Counted from the stretch's first letter, positions 7,453 to 14,430 are shown. The stretch: DNA of 19,883 nt from Paracoccaceae bacterium (GCA_015487255.1 WFQA01000188.1:1-19883); one strand, 5' to 3'. Translations and numbers: made by a program. Notes: generated from the letters alone by a model not told the origin.

Positions 7453-8707
7453 AATTATCGTCAAGGGTGGAGAGCCGCTGAATGGCAGCATAGAAATTGC
7501 CGGCGCCAAAAACGCCTGCCTCACGTTGATGCCCGCCGCCCTCTTGTGCGAAGAGCCGCTCACGCTGACCAACGCGCCGCGCCTGTCAGACATTGCCACC
7601 ATGACCGAGCTGCTCGAATCGCTCGGCTGCGAGGTGGCCTCGCTGCAACAGGGCCGGGTGCTGGTGCTGGGCACGCAAAAGATCAGCAACCACACCGCGC
7701 ATTATGACATCGTGCGCAAGATGCGTGCGTCCATTCTGGTGCTTGGTCCGATGCTGGCCCGCGATGGCGAGGCGGTGGTTTCATTGCCCGGCGGCTGTGC
7801 CATTGGCGCGCGGCCGGTGGATATCCACCTGAGCGGGCTGGAGGCGCTGGGCGCCGAGCTTGATTTGCGTGACGGCTATGTGCATGCGAAAGCGCCAAAG
7901 GGGCTGGTCGGGGCAGAATATGAGCTGCCCTTCGCCTCCGTCGGCGCAACGGAAAACCTGCTGATGGCCGCCACCCTTGCCAAAGGCACCACGGTGCTGA
8001 AAAACGTGGCGCGCGAGCCGGAGATCGTCGACCTTGCCACATGCCTGCGCGCCATGGGGGCCGATATTGCCGGTGAGGGCACCGGCACCCTGACCATCAA
8101 AGGGGTTGAGCGCCTGCACGGAGCCACCCACCGCGTGGTCACCGACCGCATCGAGCTTGGCACCTATATGATCGCTCCGGTGATAGCCGGTGGCGAGGTC
8201 GAACTGATCGGCGGGCGGCGGGATTTGCTGGAAACTTTTTGTGACAAACTGGAAGCGGCGGGAGCCACCATTACCGAAACCGCCAATGGCCTGAAGGTGC
8301 GCCGTGACGGGCCAATAAAACCGGTGGATATCGTGACCGAGGTCCACCCCGGTTTCCCCACAGACCTGCAAGCGCAAATGATGGCGCTATTGGCCTTTTC
8401 CGATGGCAGCTCGGTGCTGGAGGAGCGGATATTCGAAAACCGCTTCATGCACGCCCCTGAGCTTATTCGCATGGGGGCGGATATCGAGGTGCATGGCGGC
8501 ACCGCCACGGTAAACGGGGTGGCCAGCCTGAAGGGCGCGCCGGTGATGGCGACCGATCTGCGTGCTTCGGTCTCGCTGATACTGGCCGGGCTGGCGGCTG
8601 AGGGGGAAACGGTGGTCAGCCGGGTTTATCACCTTGATCGCGGCTACGAACAGCTGGTGCGCAAGCTCAAGGCCTGTGGCGCAAATATTGAGCGGGAGAA
8701 AGAATGA
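7445..8707 (+). CDS. murA: UDP-N-acetylglucosamine 1-carboxyvinyltransferase
   Basis: MurA transfers enolpyruvate from PEP to UDP-GlcNAc, the first committed step of peptidoglycan synthesis, in the cytoplasm. The 420-residue product has the normal length and the two-lobed EPSP-synthase-like pattern. Visible active-site features are K22 and N23 in GAKNACLTLMPAALL, the basic loop RKMRASILVLGP, and the catalytic C118 in LPGGCAIGARPVDIHL; a Cys at this place means normal fosfomycin sensitivity of the enzyme. The C-terminal lobe keeps EVHPGFPTDLQAQMMAL and the final HLDRGYEQLVRKL motif. The gene overlaps the small basic gene upstream and the DUF2948 gene downstream (ATGA overlap), forming a compact operon. 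Confidence 0.98.
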   Translation: MDKIIVKGGEPLNGSIEIAGAKNACLTLMPAALLCEEPLTLTNAPRLSDIATMTELLESLGCEVASLQQGRVLVLGTQKISNHTAHYDIVRKMRASILVLGPMLARDGEAVVSLPGGCAIGARPVDIHLSGLEALGAELDLRDGYVHAKAPKGLVGAEYELPFASVGATENLLMAATLAKGTTVLKNVAREPEIVDLATCLRAMGADIAGEGTGTLTIKGVERLHGATHRVVTDRIELGTYMIAPVIAGGEVELIGGRRDLLETFCDKLEAAGATITETANGLKVRRDGPIKPVDIVTEVHPGFPTDLQAQMMALLAFSDGSSVLEERIFENRFMHAPELIRMGADIEVHGGTATVNGVASLKGAPVMATDLRASVSLILAGLAAEGETVVSRVYHLDRGYEQLVRKLKACGANIEREKE

Positions 8708-9189
8708 TGGATGCAGGCTTTGCTGACGGGGCGGAAAAGCCAATCCGGCTACGGGCGGAAAATACCGAAGATCTGGCCGTTATATCCGCGTTGATTCAGG
8801 ATGCGGTCGGGCAGAACAGCGAAACAAAATGGCAGCCAAGGCGGCACCGTTTCGCCCTTTTGCTCAACCGGTTTCGCTGGGAGGATAGAGACGCTGCCAA
8901 GGCACAGGGCCGCCCCTTTGAGCGGGTGCAGTCAACACTGGTGATTGACGGGGCCTTGAAAGCAGGGGGCGAAGGGCTGGACCCAAGCGACAAGGAGCAA
9001 ATATTCAGCCTGCTCTCACTGGATTTTGCTGCCGGGGAAGACGGGGCAGGCACCCTGTCGCTCATTCTTTCCGGTGATGGTGCGATCCACCTGGAGGTGG
9101 AGTGCGTCGATGTAACCCTGACCGATATTTCCCGCCCCTATATAGCCCGGGCAAAACAGCCTCCGCGGCATCCGGTTGCGGAAAAATAA
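8704..9189 (+). CDS. DUF2948 family protein
   Basis: This 161-residue soluble protein is recognised as DUF2948 from its opening pattern (LRAENTEDLAVISALIQDAVGQ), the central NRFRWED, and from its position directly after murA, which is usual in Rhodobacterales and related groups. The start codon overlaps the murA stop (ATGA), and a second ATG follows immediately at 8707. The C-terminal half alternates acidic and hydrophobic residues and ends IEVECVDVTL-like (here LEVECVDVTL) before a short basic tail. No membrane segment or catalytic motif is evident. The function is unknown; coupling to murA suggests co-expression with envelope synthesis but does not prove a shared pathway. Confidence 0.85.
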   Translation: MMDAGFADGAEKPIRLRAENTEDLAVISALIQDAVGQNSETKWQPRRHRFALLLNRFRWEDRDAAKAQGRPFERVQSTLVIDGALKAGGEGLDPSDKEQIFSLLSLDFAAGEDGAGTLSLILSGDGAIHLEVECVDVTLTDISRPYIARAKQPPRHPVAEK

Positions 9190-9272
9190 TATATTTTGGT
9201 TCAAACGAAATCAACGCCAAGCCAGACCTGCCACTAATTGTTTCAAATTATGGGCTGCATTATATGATTAGA

Positions 9273-9538
9273 CCGCCGAGCGAAGCGAGGCCACCGGCGT
9301 CGCCAGACACTGTTCAGCTTTGCTGATAAAGTGCCTTTGCTGAGCGGGTGGGCTTGGTGCCATACTGCAAAACATCCGAACCGCTGACGCCTGCCCCGAA
9401 GCAAAGGCAATTGTGGCTGAAGCATAGAGAAAAGTCTTGAGAGCAGCACAGCCACCCGTGTTGCCCTCCGCTCGATATTTGTTGCTGACGCAACAAATAC
9501 CTCGCGATTGGGCGGTGGCCTCGCCTTCGGCTCGGCGG
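9273..9538. repeat. Inverted-repeat intergenic cassette, copy A
   Basis: The left end CCGCCGAGCGAAGCGAGG (9273-9290, continuing CCACCG) reappears inverted at 9513-9538 (CGGTGGCCTCGCC...GGCTCGGCGG) with two single-base insertions. Before the right end lies a perfect 10-bp hairpin, TATTTGTTGC at 9476-9485 with GCAACAAATA at 9490-9499 around a TGAC loop. A related copy with the same hairpin-then-repeat order is at 15165-15362. The roughly 180-bp interiors of the two copies do not match. Confidence 0.7.
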
Positions 9539-9542
9539 GCAC

Positions 9543-9620
9543 GGGAAGCAGGTTTTTCACACCCCATTCGGCGCACACGCTAATTTCTCAAGTATCATAA
9601 CTTGAGAAACCCGGCTTCCC
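9543..9620 (+). promoter_or_regulatory. Structured segment upstream of purB
   Basis: GGGAAGC (9543-9549) can pair with GCTTCCC (9614-9620). Inside lies a perfect 10-bp hairpin, TTTCTCAAGT (9584-9593) with ACTTGAGAAA (9600-9609) around a 6-base loop. It ends 42 bases before the purB ATG. There is no T-run, so it does not look like a terminator. It may be a transcribed leader structure or an operator; no known riboswitch class was recognised. Confidence 0.45.
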
Positions 9621-9662
9621 ACGCTATCAGGCCTCACCCCTCCCTTGCCAAAAGGCCATATC

Positions 9663-10967
9663 ATGATTCTCCGTTATTCCCGCCCAGAGATGGTTGCCAT
9701 CTGGTCCCCCGAGACCAAATTCCGCATCTGGTTTGAAATCGAAGCCCATGCTTCGGATGCCCAGGCCAGGCTTGGGGTTATCCCGCAGGCCAATGCCGAT
9801 GCGCTCTGGAAAGCCAGGGATGTGGCGTTTGACGTGGCGCGGATTGACGAGATCGAGGCGGTCACCAAACATGATGTGATTGCCTTTCTTACGCATTTAG
9901 CCGAGATCGTTGGCCATGAAGAGGCCCGCTTTGTGCATCAGGGCATGACCAGCTCTGACGTGCTCGACACCTGTTTCAACGTCCAGCTCCTGCGCGCGGC
10001 AGACCTGCTGATCGAGGATATGGATGCCCTGCTCGCCGCGCTCAAACGCCGAGCCTATGAACATAAAGACACCATCCGCATTGGCCGCAGCCATGGCATT
10101 CATGCAGAGCCAACCACCATGGGCCTGACTTTTGCGCGCTTTTACGCCGAGATGGACCGTAACAAACAACGCCTGATCACCGCGCGAAAAGAGATCGCCA
10201 CGGGGGCGATATCGGGTGCGGTGGGCACATTTGCCAATATCGACCCCAGTGTCGAAGCGCATGTCTGCGCCAAGCTTGGCCTTGAGCCGGAGCCGATCAG
10301 CACGCAGGTGATCCCGCGTGACCGCCACGCGGCGTTTTTTGCCGCACTGGGTGTGGTTGGCAGTTCGATAGATAATATTGCCACCGAAGTGCGCCACATG
10401 CAGCGCACCGAAGTGCTGGAAGCGGAGGAGTTTTTCTCCAAGGGGCAAAAAGGCTCGTCAGCCATGCCGCATAAGCGCAACCCGGTTTTGTCCGAAAACC
10501 TGAGTGGGCTGGCGCGGCTGGTGCGCATGTCCGTGGTGCCGGCGATGGAGAACGTGACCCTGTGGCACGAGCGTGATATTTCGCATTCCAGCGTGGAGCG
10601 CAATATCGGGCCGGACACCACCATCACCCTTGATTTTGCCCTGGGCCGATTGACCGGTCTGGTGGATAAACTGGTAATTTACCCCGATAACATGCTGGCG
10701 AACATGAACAAGTTCAAAGGCCTGGTGCACTCGCAACGTGTGCTGCTGGAGCTGACCCAAAAAGGGCTTTCGAGGGAGGACAGCTACCGGCTGGTGCAGC
10801 GCAATGCCATGCGGGTGTGGGAAGAAGGGGCGGATTTCATGACCGAGTTGAAGGCTGACCCGGAAGTGACTGCCGTGATGAGTGAGGCTGAAATCGAGGA
10901 TAAATTTGACCTTGGTTATCATACCAAACATGTGGACACGATTTTCAACCGCGTGTTTGGCGACTGA
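9663..10967 (+). CDS. purB: Adenylosuccinate lyase
   Basis: PurB cleaves fumarate from SAICAR and from adenylosuccinate, so it acts twice in purine nucleotide synthesis. From the ATG at 9663 it has 434 residues and begins MILRYSRPEMVAIW, the normal N-terminus of the family. An in-frame TTG at 9645 is possible, but the AAAGG ribosome site lies between it and 9663, which favours 9663. The fumarase/aspartase superfamily marks are all visible: MTSSDVLDT, the catalytic His region GRSHGIHAEPTTMG, and the signature loop KGSSAMPHKRNPVLSENL. It stands apart from purC-purS-purQ, which are on the same strand 2 kb downstream. An intrinsic terminator follows its stop. Confidence 0.97.
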   Translation: MILRYSRPEMVAIWSPETKFRIWFEIEAHASDAQARLGVIPQANADALWKARDVAFDVARIDEIEAVTKHDVIAFLTHLAEIVGHEEARFVHQGMTSSDVLDTCFNVQLLRAADLLIEDMDALLAALKRRAYEHKDTIRIGRSHGIHAEPTTMGLTFARFYAEMDRNKQRLITARKEIATGAISGAVGTFANIDPSVEAHVCAKLGLEPEPISTQVIPRDRHAAFFAALGVVGSSIDNIATEVRHMQRTEVLEAEEFFSKGQKGSSAMPHKRNPVLSENLSGLARLVRMSVVPAMENVTLWHERDISHSSVERNIGPDTTITLDFALGRLTGLVDKLVIYPDNMLANMNKFKGLVHSQRVLLELTQKGLSREDSYRLVQRNAMRVWEEGADFMTELKADPEVTAVMSEAEIEDKFDLGYHTKHVDTIFNRVFGD

Positions 10968-10992
10968 AATAATAAACACCCCGCGCCACATC

Positions 10993-11024
10993 AAGCCGCC
11001 CATACGCCCTGCGGGCGGCTTTTT
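10993..11024 (+). terminator. Intrinsic terminator of purB
   Basis: AAGCCGCCC (10993-11001) pairs perfectly with GGGCGGCTT (11013-11021), followed by a T-run to 11024. A second hairpin, TTTTTGCC-AAA-GGCAAAAA (11020-11038), overlaps the T-run. The site is 26 bp after the purB stop. Confidence 0.8.
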
Positions 11025-11147
11025 GCCAAAGGCAAAAATGCGTGTGCGACGCGGTTGCGGCGCGTCCACCATTGTGCGTTTTGCCGACCCTCCACCCGCG
11101 CCGCGCTGAAACGCAAGCGCGGGTAGCCACAAGCGCAAATGCCAAAC

Positions 11148-11197
11148 GGCGGCGCGGGTGCTCCGCTGCAAAGCCGTGCAAGGGCAAACGCGCCGCC
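11148..11197 (-). terminator. GC hairpin after the universal stress protein gene
   Basis: GGCGGCGCG (11148-11156) pairs perfectly with CGCGCCGCC (11189-11197) around a 32-base loop, starting only 4 bases after the stress protein stop on the minus strand. The T-run is poor (GTTTGGC), so this may be an mRNA-stabilising end instead of a strong terminator. Confidence 0.45.
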
Positions 11198-11201
11198 ATT
11201 G

Positions 11202-12047
11202 CTATTCCGACATAAGCACCGGCACTGTCATTTGCTGCAATATCGAAACCGTCACCCCGCCAAAGGTTTTTTCGCGCAGGCGGGAGTGCCCAAAGGCCCC
11301 CATCACCAGCAAATCAGCCCCGACATCCGAAACATAATTCAGGATCACCGTGTCCACGCCAATCTCGGGATGGGTAATGCGCACCACTTCAGCATTGACC
11401 CCGTGCCGTTTAAGATGGTCAGCAAGGTTCTCGCCCTGCTGCCCGCCAAAATCATCATCGCGCTTTTTCGGGTTCACCACCAGCACATCCACCTTGTCGC
11501 GCACCTTCAGCATCGGGATCGCGTCATTCACCGCCCGCACTGCCTTTTTGCGGCCATCCCATGCGATCACCGCGCGACTGGCTCTATGCTCGAGCCGGCC
11601 GATATAAGGCACCACATAAACCGGGCGGCCAGAGCTGTGCAGCACCATATCCAGCAGTGATTCCTGAAAGGCGTGACCGGTGGAATCCGGATCCGGCTGG
11701 CCAATAAAAATCAGGTCCGCGTGGCGGGCAAAAAACGCCAGTTGCGATGCCGCCTTGCCTGCCGGGCATCTGATCACCCGCACCGCATAATCCACTCCCT
11801 CTGCCTTGACCGCCGCCTCAAACCTGGCAACCGCGTTCTTGGTGGATTTTTCAATGATTTCCTGTTGCGCCTCTGTCAGGCTGGTGGGGAAATCAATGCC
11901 GATATAGGTCGAAACCGTTGTTTCCAGCGCCATCGCCACCCCTGTCAGCCGTGCCCCTTCGCGCTTTGCCAATGCTATCGCTGCCGCCACCCGCGCTATG
12001 CAAGCCTCGCTGTAATCCAAGTGAACCAGCACATCTTTGTAAGCCAT
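11202..12047 (-). CDS. Universal stress protein with two UspA domains
   Basis: The protein from the ATG at 12047 has 281 residues. The first UspA domain begins MAYKDVLVHLDYSEACIARV; the second begins near residue 160 (SRAVIAWDGRKKAVRAV). The C-terminal ATP-binding pattern G-x2-G-x9-G is kept in MGAFGHSRLREKTFGG, but the Ser/Thr that usually follows the last Gly is Gly. Such tandem Usp proteins often help cells survive oxygen limitation or energy stress; binding of ATP is inferred. The frame could start at 12125, but AAAAGGAGG sits just before the double ATG at 12050/12047. An FNR-type box lies about 62 bp upstream with a well-placed -10, which points to induction at low oxygen. It is convergent with purB. 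Confidence 0.93.
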   Translation of the reverse strand: MAYKDVLVHLDYSEACIARVAAAIALAKREGARLTGVAMALETTVSTYIGIDFPTSLTEAQQEIIEKSTKNAVARFEAAVKAEGVDYAVRVIRCPAGKAASQLAFFARHADLIFIGQPDPDSTGHAFQESLLDMVLHSSGRPVYVVPYIGRLEHRASRAVIAWDGRKKAVRAVNDAIPMLKVRDKVDVLVVNPKKRDDDFGGQQGENLADHLKRHGVNAEVVRITHPEIGVDTVILNYVSDVGADLLVMGAFGHSRLREKTFGGVTVSILQQMTVPVLMSE

Positions 12048-12075
12048 CATCGCCTCCTTTTGGGTTTTCATCACC

Positions 12076-12116
12076 TGTATAACCGCCCGATTGCGTCCGG
12101 CCATGATCTCCATCAA
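12076..12116 (-). promoter_or_regulatory. FNR-type box and -10 upstream of the stress protein gene
   Basis: On the minus strand TTGATGGAGATCAT (12116-12103) matches the FNR/Anr consensus TTGAT-N4-ATCAA in nine of ten positions. TATACA (12081-12076) follows after 21 bases, as expected for a class II FNR promoter with the box centred near -41.5. Transcription would then begin around 12069, about 20 bases before the start codon. Confidence 0.6.
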
Positions 12117-12136
12117 ACTCCACATTATTGCCGCAC

Positions 12137-12166
12137 AAAAAAAGCGGCCCCCACCGGCCGCTTTTC
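12137..12166 (-). terminator. Intrinsic terminator after the 61-residue membrane protein gene
   Basis: On the minus strand AAGCGGCC (12163-12156 read in reverse) pairs with its complement at 12149-12142 across a short loop, and a run of seven T follows (12143-12137). It separates the small membrane protein gene from the stress protein gene, consistent with each having its own FNR-type box. Confidence 0.75.
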
Positions 12167-12198
12167 AAGTTCATCGCATTGGCTGGATGGACAAACAG

Positions 12199-12384
12199 CT
12201 ATTCTTCCGCCTTGATGGCACGGGCAATAAAATAGGATACCGGAAGCGCCAGAGCCGCCCCGGCAACCGCTGCCGAAATCAGATATATCGGTGTGTCATA
12301 GCCCGATACCAGCGCGGCAATAAACAGCATCCCCATCAGGGTCACACTGGCCATCGGATATATATAGGACGCTAATCTCAGCAC
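12199..12384 (-). CDS. Small two-helix membrane protein (61 residues)
   Basis: The product MLRLASYIYPMASVTLMGM... has two hydrophobic segments (about residues 8-27 and 33-53) joined by the short loop SGYDTP, and ends with the basic-acidic tail ARAIKAEE. The start is GTG at 12384, with AGGAGA seven to eight bases upstream. Short proteins of this pattern are, from memory, common in Rhodobacterales and are sometimes mislabelled CTP synthetase; I know no proven function. A perfect FNR-type box lies about 67 bp upstream and an intrinsic terminator follows, so it looks like a single-gene unit switched on at low oxygen. It may be an accessory of a respiratory complex, but that is a guess from regulation alone. 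Confidence 0.75.
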   Translation of the reverse strand: MLRLASYIYPMASVTLMGMLFIAALVSGYDTPIYLISAAVAGAALALPVSYFIARAIKAEE

Positions 12385-12444
12385 GGGCTTTCTCCTGTCA
12401 ATTCATCTCGGGCAGATGTGTAAGCCACTCCGCCCCGCGCCACA

Positions 12445-12458
12445 TTGATCAGGATCAA
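12445..12458 (-). promoter_or_regulatory. Perfect FNR-type box
   Basis: TTGATCAGGATCAA matches the FNR/Anr/FnrL consensus TTGAT-N4-ATCAA exactly. On the minus strand TACACA lies 22 bases downstream, close to the usual class II spacing. The target is the 61-residue membrane protein gene (start 12384). The box sits between that start and the zeta-subunit gene stop at 12463. Confidence 0.72.
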
Positions 12459-12482
12459 GAAATCACCCTTCGGTGATTTCTT
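12457..12482 (-). terminator. Hairpin spanning the stop codon of the zeta-subunit gene
   Basis: AAGAAATCACC (12457-12467) pairs perfectly over 11 bp with GGTGATTTCTT (12472-12482) around a 4-base loop. It includes the last codons and the TGA stop (12465-12463) of the zeta-subunit gene and shares two bases with the FNR box. There is no long T-run, so termination is only probable. Confidence 0.5.
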
Positions 12483-12774
12483 TGGTTGCCTGCTCGGCAT
12501 ATTCGGCCAGCTTGGCGCGGATGGTGGCATCATCGGCCTTGCCAGCCAGATCGGCCACCAGCTTACGAATAACATCCTCGTCGCCCGCTTCTTCAAAATC
12601 GGATTTGATCACCTCCACCGCATAGGCCGCGGCATCATCACCGGCCTTGCCGAGCAACTCAGCCGCCCACAGGCCCACCAGCTTGTTGCGGCGCGCATCG
12701 ATCTTGAATTGCGTTTCCGCATCATGGGCGAATTTGTTTTCAAAGGCGTTCTCGCGGTCATTGAAGGTGGACAT
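12463..12774 (-). CDS. ATP synthase zeta subunit (DUF1476 family)
   Basis: The 103-residue, largely helical protein MSTFNDRENAFENKFAHDAETQFKIDARRNKLVGLWAAELLG... is a clear DUF1476 member. In Paracoccus this family is the zeta subunit that inhibits F1 ATP hydrolysis through its N-terminal region, acting as a one-way ratchet that spares ATP. The start at 12774 is set by the conserved MSTFNDRE opening and by AGGAG upstream; ten more in-frame codons (to 12804) do not belong. The C-terminal half is the usual four-helix acidic domain (EDVIRKLVADLAGKADDATIRAKLAEYAEQA). It is transcribed divergently from purC, a common arrangement in Rhodobacterales, with its own promoter. Confidence 0.93.
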   Translation of the reverse strand: MSTFNDRENAFENKFAHDAETQFKIDARRNKLVGLWAAELLGKAGDDAAAYAVEVIKSDFEEAGDEDVIRKLVADLAGKADDATIRAKLAEYAEQATKEITEG

Positions 12775-12808
12775 ATTCTTTTGCTCCTGAAGCGTTGGGG
12801 TCAACAGA

Positions 12809-12838
12809 TAGATAACAACCCGCCCCCCCTTGTTTCAA
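12809..12838 (-). promoter_or_regulatory. Promoter of the zeta-subunit gene
   Basis: On the minus strand TTGAAA (12838-12833) and TATCTA (12814-12809) are 18 bases apart, or 17 if TTATCT is taken as the -10. It lies 35 bases upstream of the ATG at 12774, back to back with the purC promoter. Confidence 0.5.
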
Positions 12839-12857
12839 GTGCCATTGGTGCGAATCC

Positions 12858-12886
12858 TTGCGCTCATAGCCAACTGCCCCTATAGA
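12858..12886 (+). promoter_or_regulatory. Sigma-70-type promoter of the purC operon
   Basis: TTGCGC (12858-12863) and TATAGA (12881-12886) are separated by exactly 17 bases. This predicts a start near 12893 and a leader of about 30 bases before purC. Confidence 0.65.
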
Positions 12887-12922
12887 GCGCTTATTCCCAC
12901 CTCCAACTTGCGGAGACCAGCC

Positions 12923-13684
12923 ATGGCGCGGCGCAAAATGATCTATGAAGGCAAGGCCAAAATCATCTATGAAGGGCCTGAGCCTGGCACCGTGGTGCAG
13001 TATTTCAAGGATGACGCCACCGCCTTCAACGCAGAAAAACACGCGGTTGTCGAGGGCAAGGGCGTGCTCAACAACCGCCTTAGCGAGCACTTCATGACCG
13101 GGCTGAATGCCATTGGCGTGCCCACCCATTTCATCCGCCGCCTCAACATGCGCGAGCAACTGGTGCGCGCGGTTGAGATTATCCCGCTTGAGGTGGTGGT
13201 GCGCAATGTGGCGGCCGGCTCGATGGCCAAGCGGCTGGGTATTGAGGAGGGCACCTCCCTGCCCCGCCCGATTGTCGAGTTTTATTATAAAGACGATGCC
13301 TTGAATGACCCGATGGTCACCGAAGAGCACGCGATAGCCTTTGGCTGGGCCTCCCAGCCGGACCTTGACGAGATGATCAGCCTGGCGCTGCGGGTCAATG
13401 ATTTCCTCTCCGGGGTGATGTTTGGGGTTGGGATCAAGCTGGTGGATTTCAAAATCGAGATCGGCCGGATATTTGACGGCGATTTCCAGCGCCTGATCGT
13501 GGCCGACGAGATCTCCCCCGACAGCTGCCGCCTGTGGGATATCGAAACCGGTGAAAAGCTGGATAAGGACGTGTTTCGCCGTGATCTTGGCAACCTTGCC
13601 GATGCCTATACCGAAGTGGCGACCCGCCTTGGGGTGATGCCAAAGAAATCCGGCTCGGGCAATGGCCCCAAGCTGGTGCATTAA
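12923..13684 (+). CDS. purC: Phosphoribosylaminoimidazole-succinocarboxamide synthase
   Basis: PurC joins aspartate to CAIR with ATP to give SAICAR in purine synthesis. The 253-residue product starts MARRKMIYEGKAKIIYEG, the family's N-terminal strand pair with the KAK nucleotide-binding turn. The conserved motifs FKDDATAFNAEKHA, PLEVVVRNVAAGSMAKRLG and the C-terminal DEISPDSCRLWD are all visible. The longer open frame from 12830 is excluded because it would cover the promoter; GGAG precedes the 12923 ATG. The C-terminal tail RLGVMPKKSGSGNGPKLVH is typical of alphaproteobacterial PurC. It is the first gene of purC-purS-DUF3592-purQ, with 10 bp to purS. Confidence 0.98.
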   Translation: MARRKMIYEGKAKIIYEGPEPGTVVQYFKDDATAFNAEKHAVVEGKGVLNNRLSEHFMTGLNAIGVPTHFIRRLNMREQLVRAVEIIPLEVVVRNVAAGSMAKRLGIEEGTSLPRPIVEFYYKDDALNDPMVTEEHAIAFGWASQPDLDEMISLALRVNDFLSGVMFGVGIKLVDFKIEIGRIFDGDFQRLIVADEISPDSCRLWDIETGEKLDKDVFRRDLGNLADAYTEVATRLGVMPKKSGSGNGPKLVH

Positions 13685-13694
13685 GGAGCATATG

Positions 13695-13934
13695 ATGAAA
13701 GCCCGCGTAGATATTACCCTGAAAAACGGCGTGTTGGACCCGCAGGGCAAAGCCATCCAACACGCGCTCGGCGCGCTGGGGTTTGACGGGGTCAACGATG
13801 TGCGTCAGGGCAAGGTGATCGAGCTGCAACTGGCCGGGGATGACCGGGCCGCCGCTGAGGCCGCCCTGAAAGAGATGTGCGAAAAGCTGCTCGCCAACAC
13901 GGTGATCGAGGATTACAGGATCAAGGTGCTCTAG
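13695..13934 (+). CDS. purS: Phosphoribosylformylglycinamidine synthase subunit PurS
   Basis: PurS is the small structural subunit that bridges PurQ and PurL in the three-part FGAM synthase. The 79-residue product begins MKARVDITLKNGVLDPQGKAI and contains GALGFDGVNDVRQGKVIEL and the ending CEKLLANTVIEDYRIKVL, all standard for the family. Two adjacent ATGs (13692 and 13695) are possible; the AGGAG upstream is better spaced for the second. It is followed without a gap by the DUF3592 gene, whose ATG begins at the base after the PurS stop. The large subunit gene purL is not in the window. Confidence 0.96.
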   Translation: MKARVDITLKNGVLDPQGKAIQHALGALGFDGVNDVRQGKVIELQLAGDDRAAAEAALKEMCEKLLANTVIEDYRIKVL

Positions 13935-14408
13935 ATGCTGTTCACCACCAATGACATGGGCAACCACACCCCCAGCCTGATCGTGCGCTTTCTGATCTGG
14001 ATGTTGCCGGTGATGTTTCTGGGCATGGCCTCGGTGATCATCCTGCAAGGCTATCTCTGGATCAGCGCGGCCAAGCCGGCGGTTGGCACGGTGCTGCGGG
14101 TTGAGGAAATCGTGGTTGACCCGGCTGAAGAGCCGCCGCTTGTTTACTACAACCCGGTTTTCAGCTTTGAGGTGGATGGCGTGGTGCAGGAGCGCAATCT
14201 GGTGCTGGCCGGGCCGGAGCTGGATTTCGAGCCGGGCAGCAAAATGGATATCCTTTATGACCCGGCCAGCGAGGCCCCGCTGCGCCTGCCCGGCTTTGCC
14301 TATAATTATCTGTTTGGCTTCAGCATCCTTGGTATCAGCCTGATGTTCATGCTCATCTCCACCGTGCTGTGGCTATGGCTTAAAAACATGGGCCGCAAGC
14401 GCGATTAA
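13935..14408 (+). CDS. DUF3592-like membrane protein inside the purine operon
   Basis: The 157-residue protein has two membrane helices (about residues 15-45 and 124-147) that flank a domain of about 80 residues rich in beta-strand pattern. The domain holds VGTVLRVEEIVVDPAEE, YYNPVFSFEVDG and DILYDPASEAPLRLP, the layout of DUF3592 proteins, in which the domain usually faces the periplasm. The basic tail KNMGRKRD suggests both ends are cytoplasmic. It starts directly at the PurS stop, so it is translated from the same message, and lies 22 bp before purQ. The family's function is not known, and its placement between two subunits of one enzyme is unexpected. The DUF3592 name rests on topology and the VxYDPxxP-like motif. 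Confidence 0.75.
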   Translation: MLFTTNDMGNHTPSLIVRFLIWMLPVMFLGMASVIILQGYLWISAAKPAVGTVLRVEEIVVDPAEEPPLVYYNPVFSFEVDGVVQERNLVLAGPELDFEPGSKMDILYDPASEAPLRLPGFAYNYLFGFSILGISLMFMLISTVLWLWLKNMGRKRD

Positions 14409-14430
14409 CCCCAACCCGATAGGTGCCCCC

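Larger units (their letters stand above)
9190..9662. other. 473-bp non-coding stretch between DUF2948 gene and purB
   Basis: No protein-like frame is present; the open frames lack family resemblance and codon bias. It holds a small hairpin just after the DUF2948 gene (TAATT/AATTA near 9235), an inverted-repeat cassette (9273-9538), and a structured segment close to purB (9543-9620). No convincing promoter could be fixed, although purB needs one somewhere here. Confidence 0.6.

Noticed and set aside
9243..9578. Overlapping minus-strand frames in the DUF2948-purB gap
   Set aside because: Three overlapping frames with no conserved pattern across a repeat-rich region; better explained as non-coding.
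12758..13795. 345-codon open frame on the minus strand opposite purC
   Set aside because: It lies wholly antisense to clearly recognised purC and the intergenic promoters, shows no family motif and arises from GC-rich codon bias.
13449..14048. 199-codon minus-strand frame over purC/purS/DUF3592
   Set aside because: His- and Gln-rich translation typical of an antisense frame; no start context or family resemblance.
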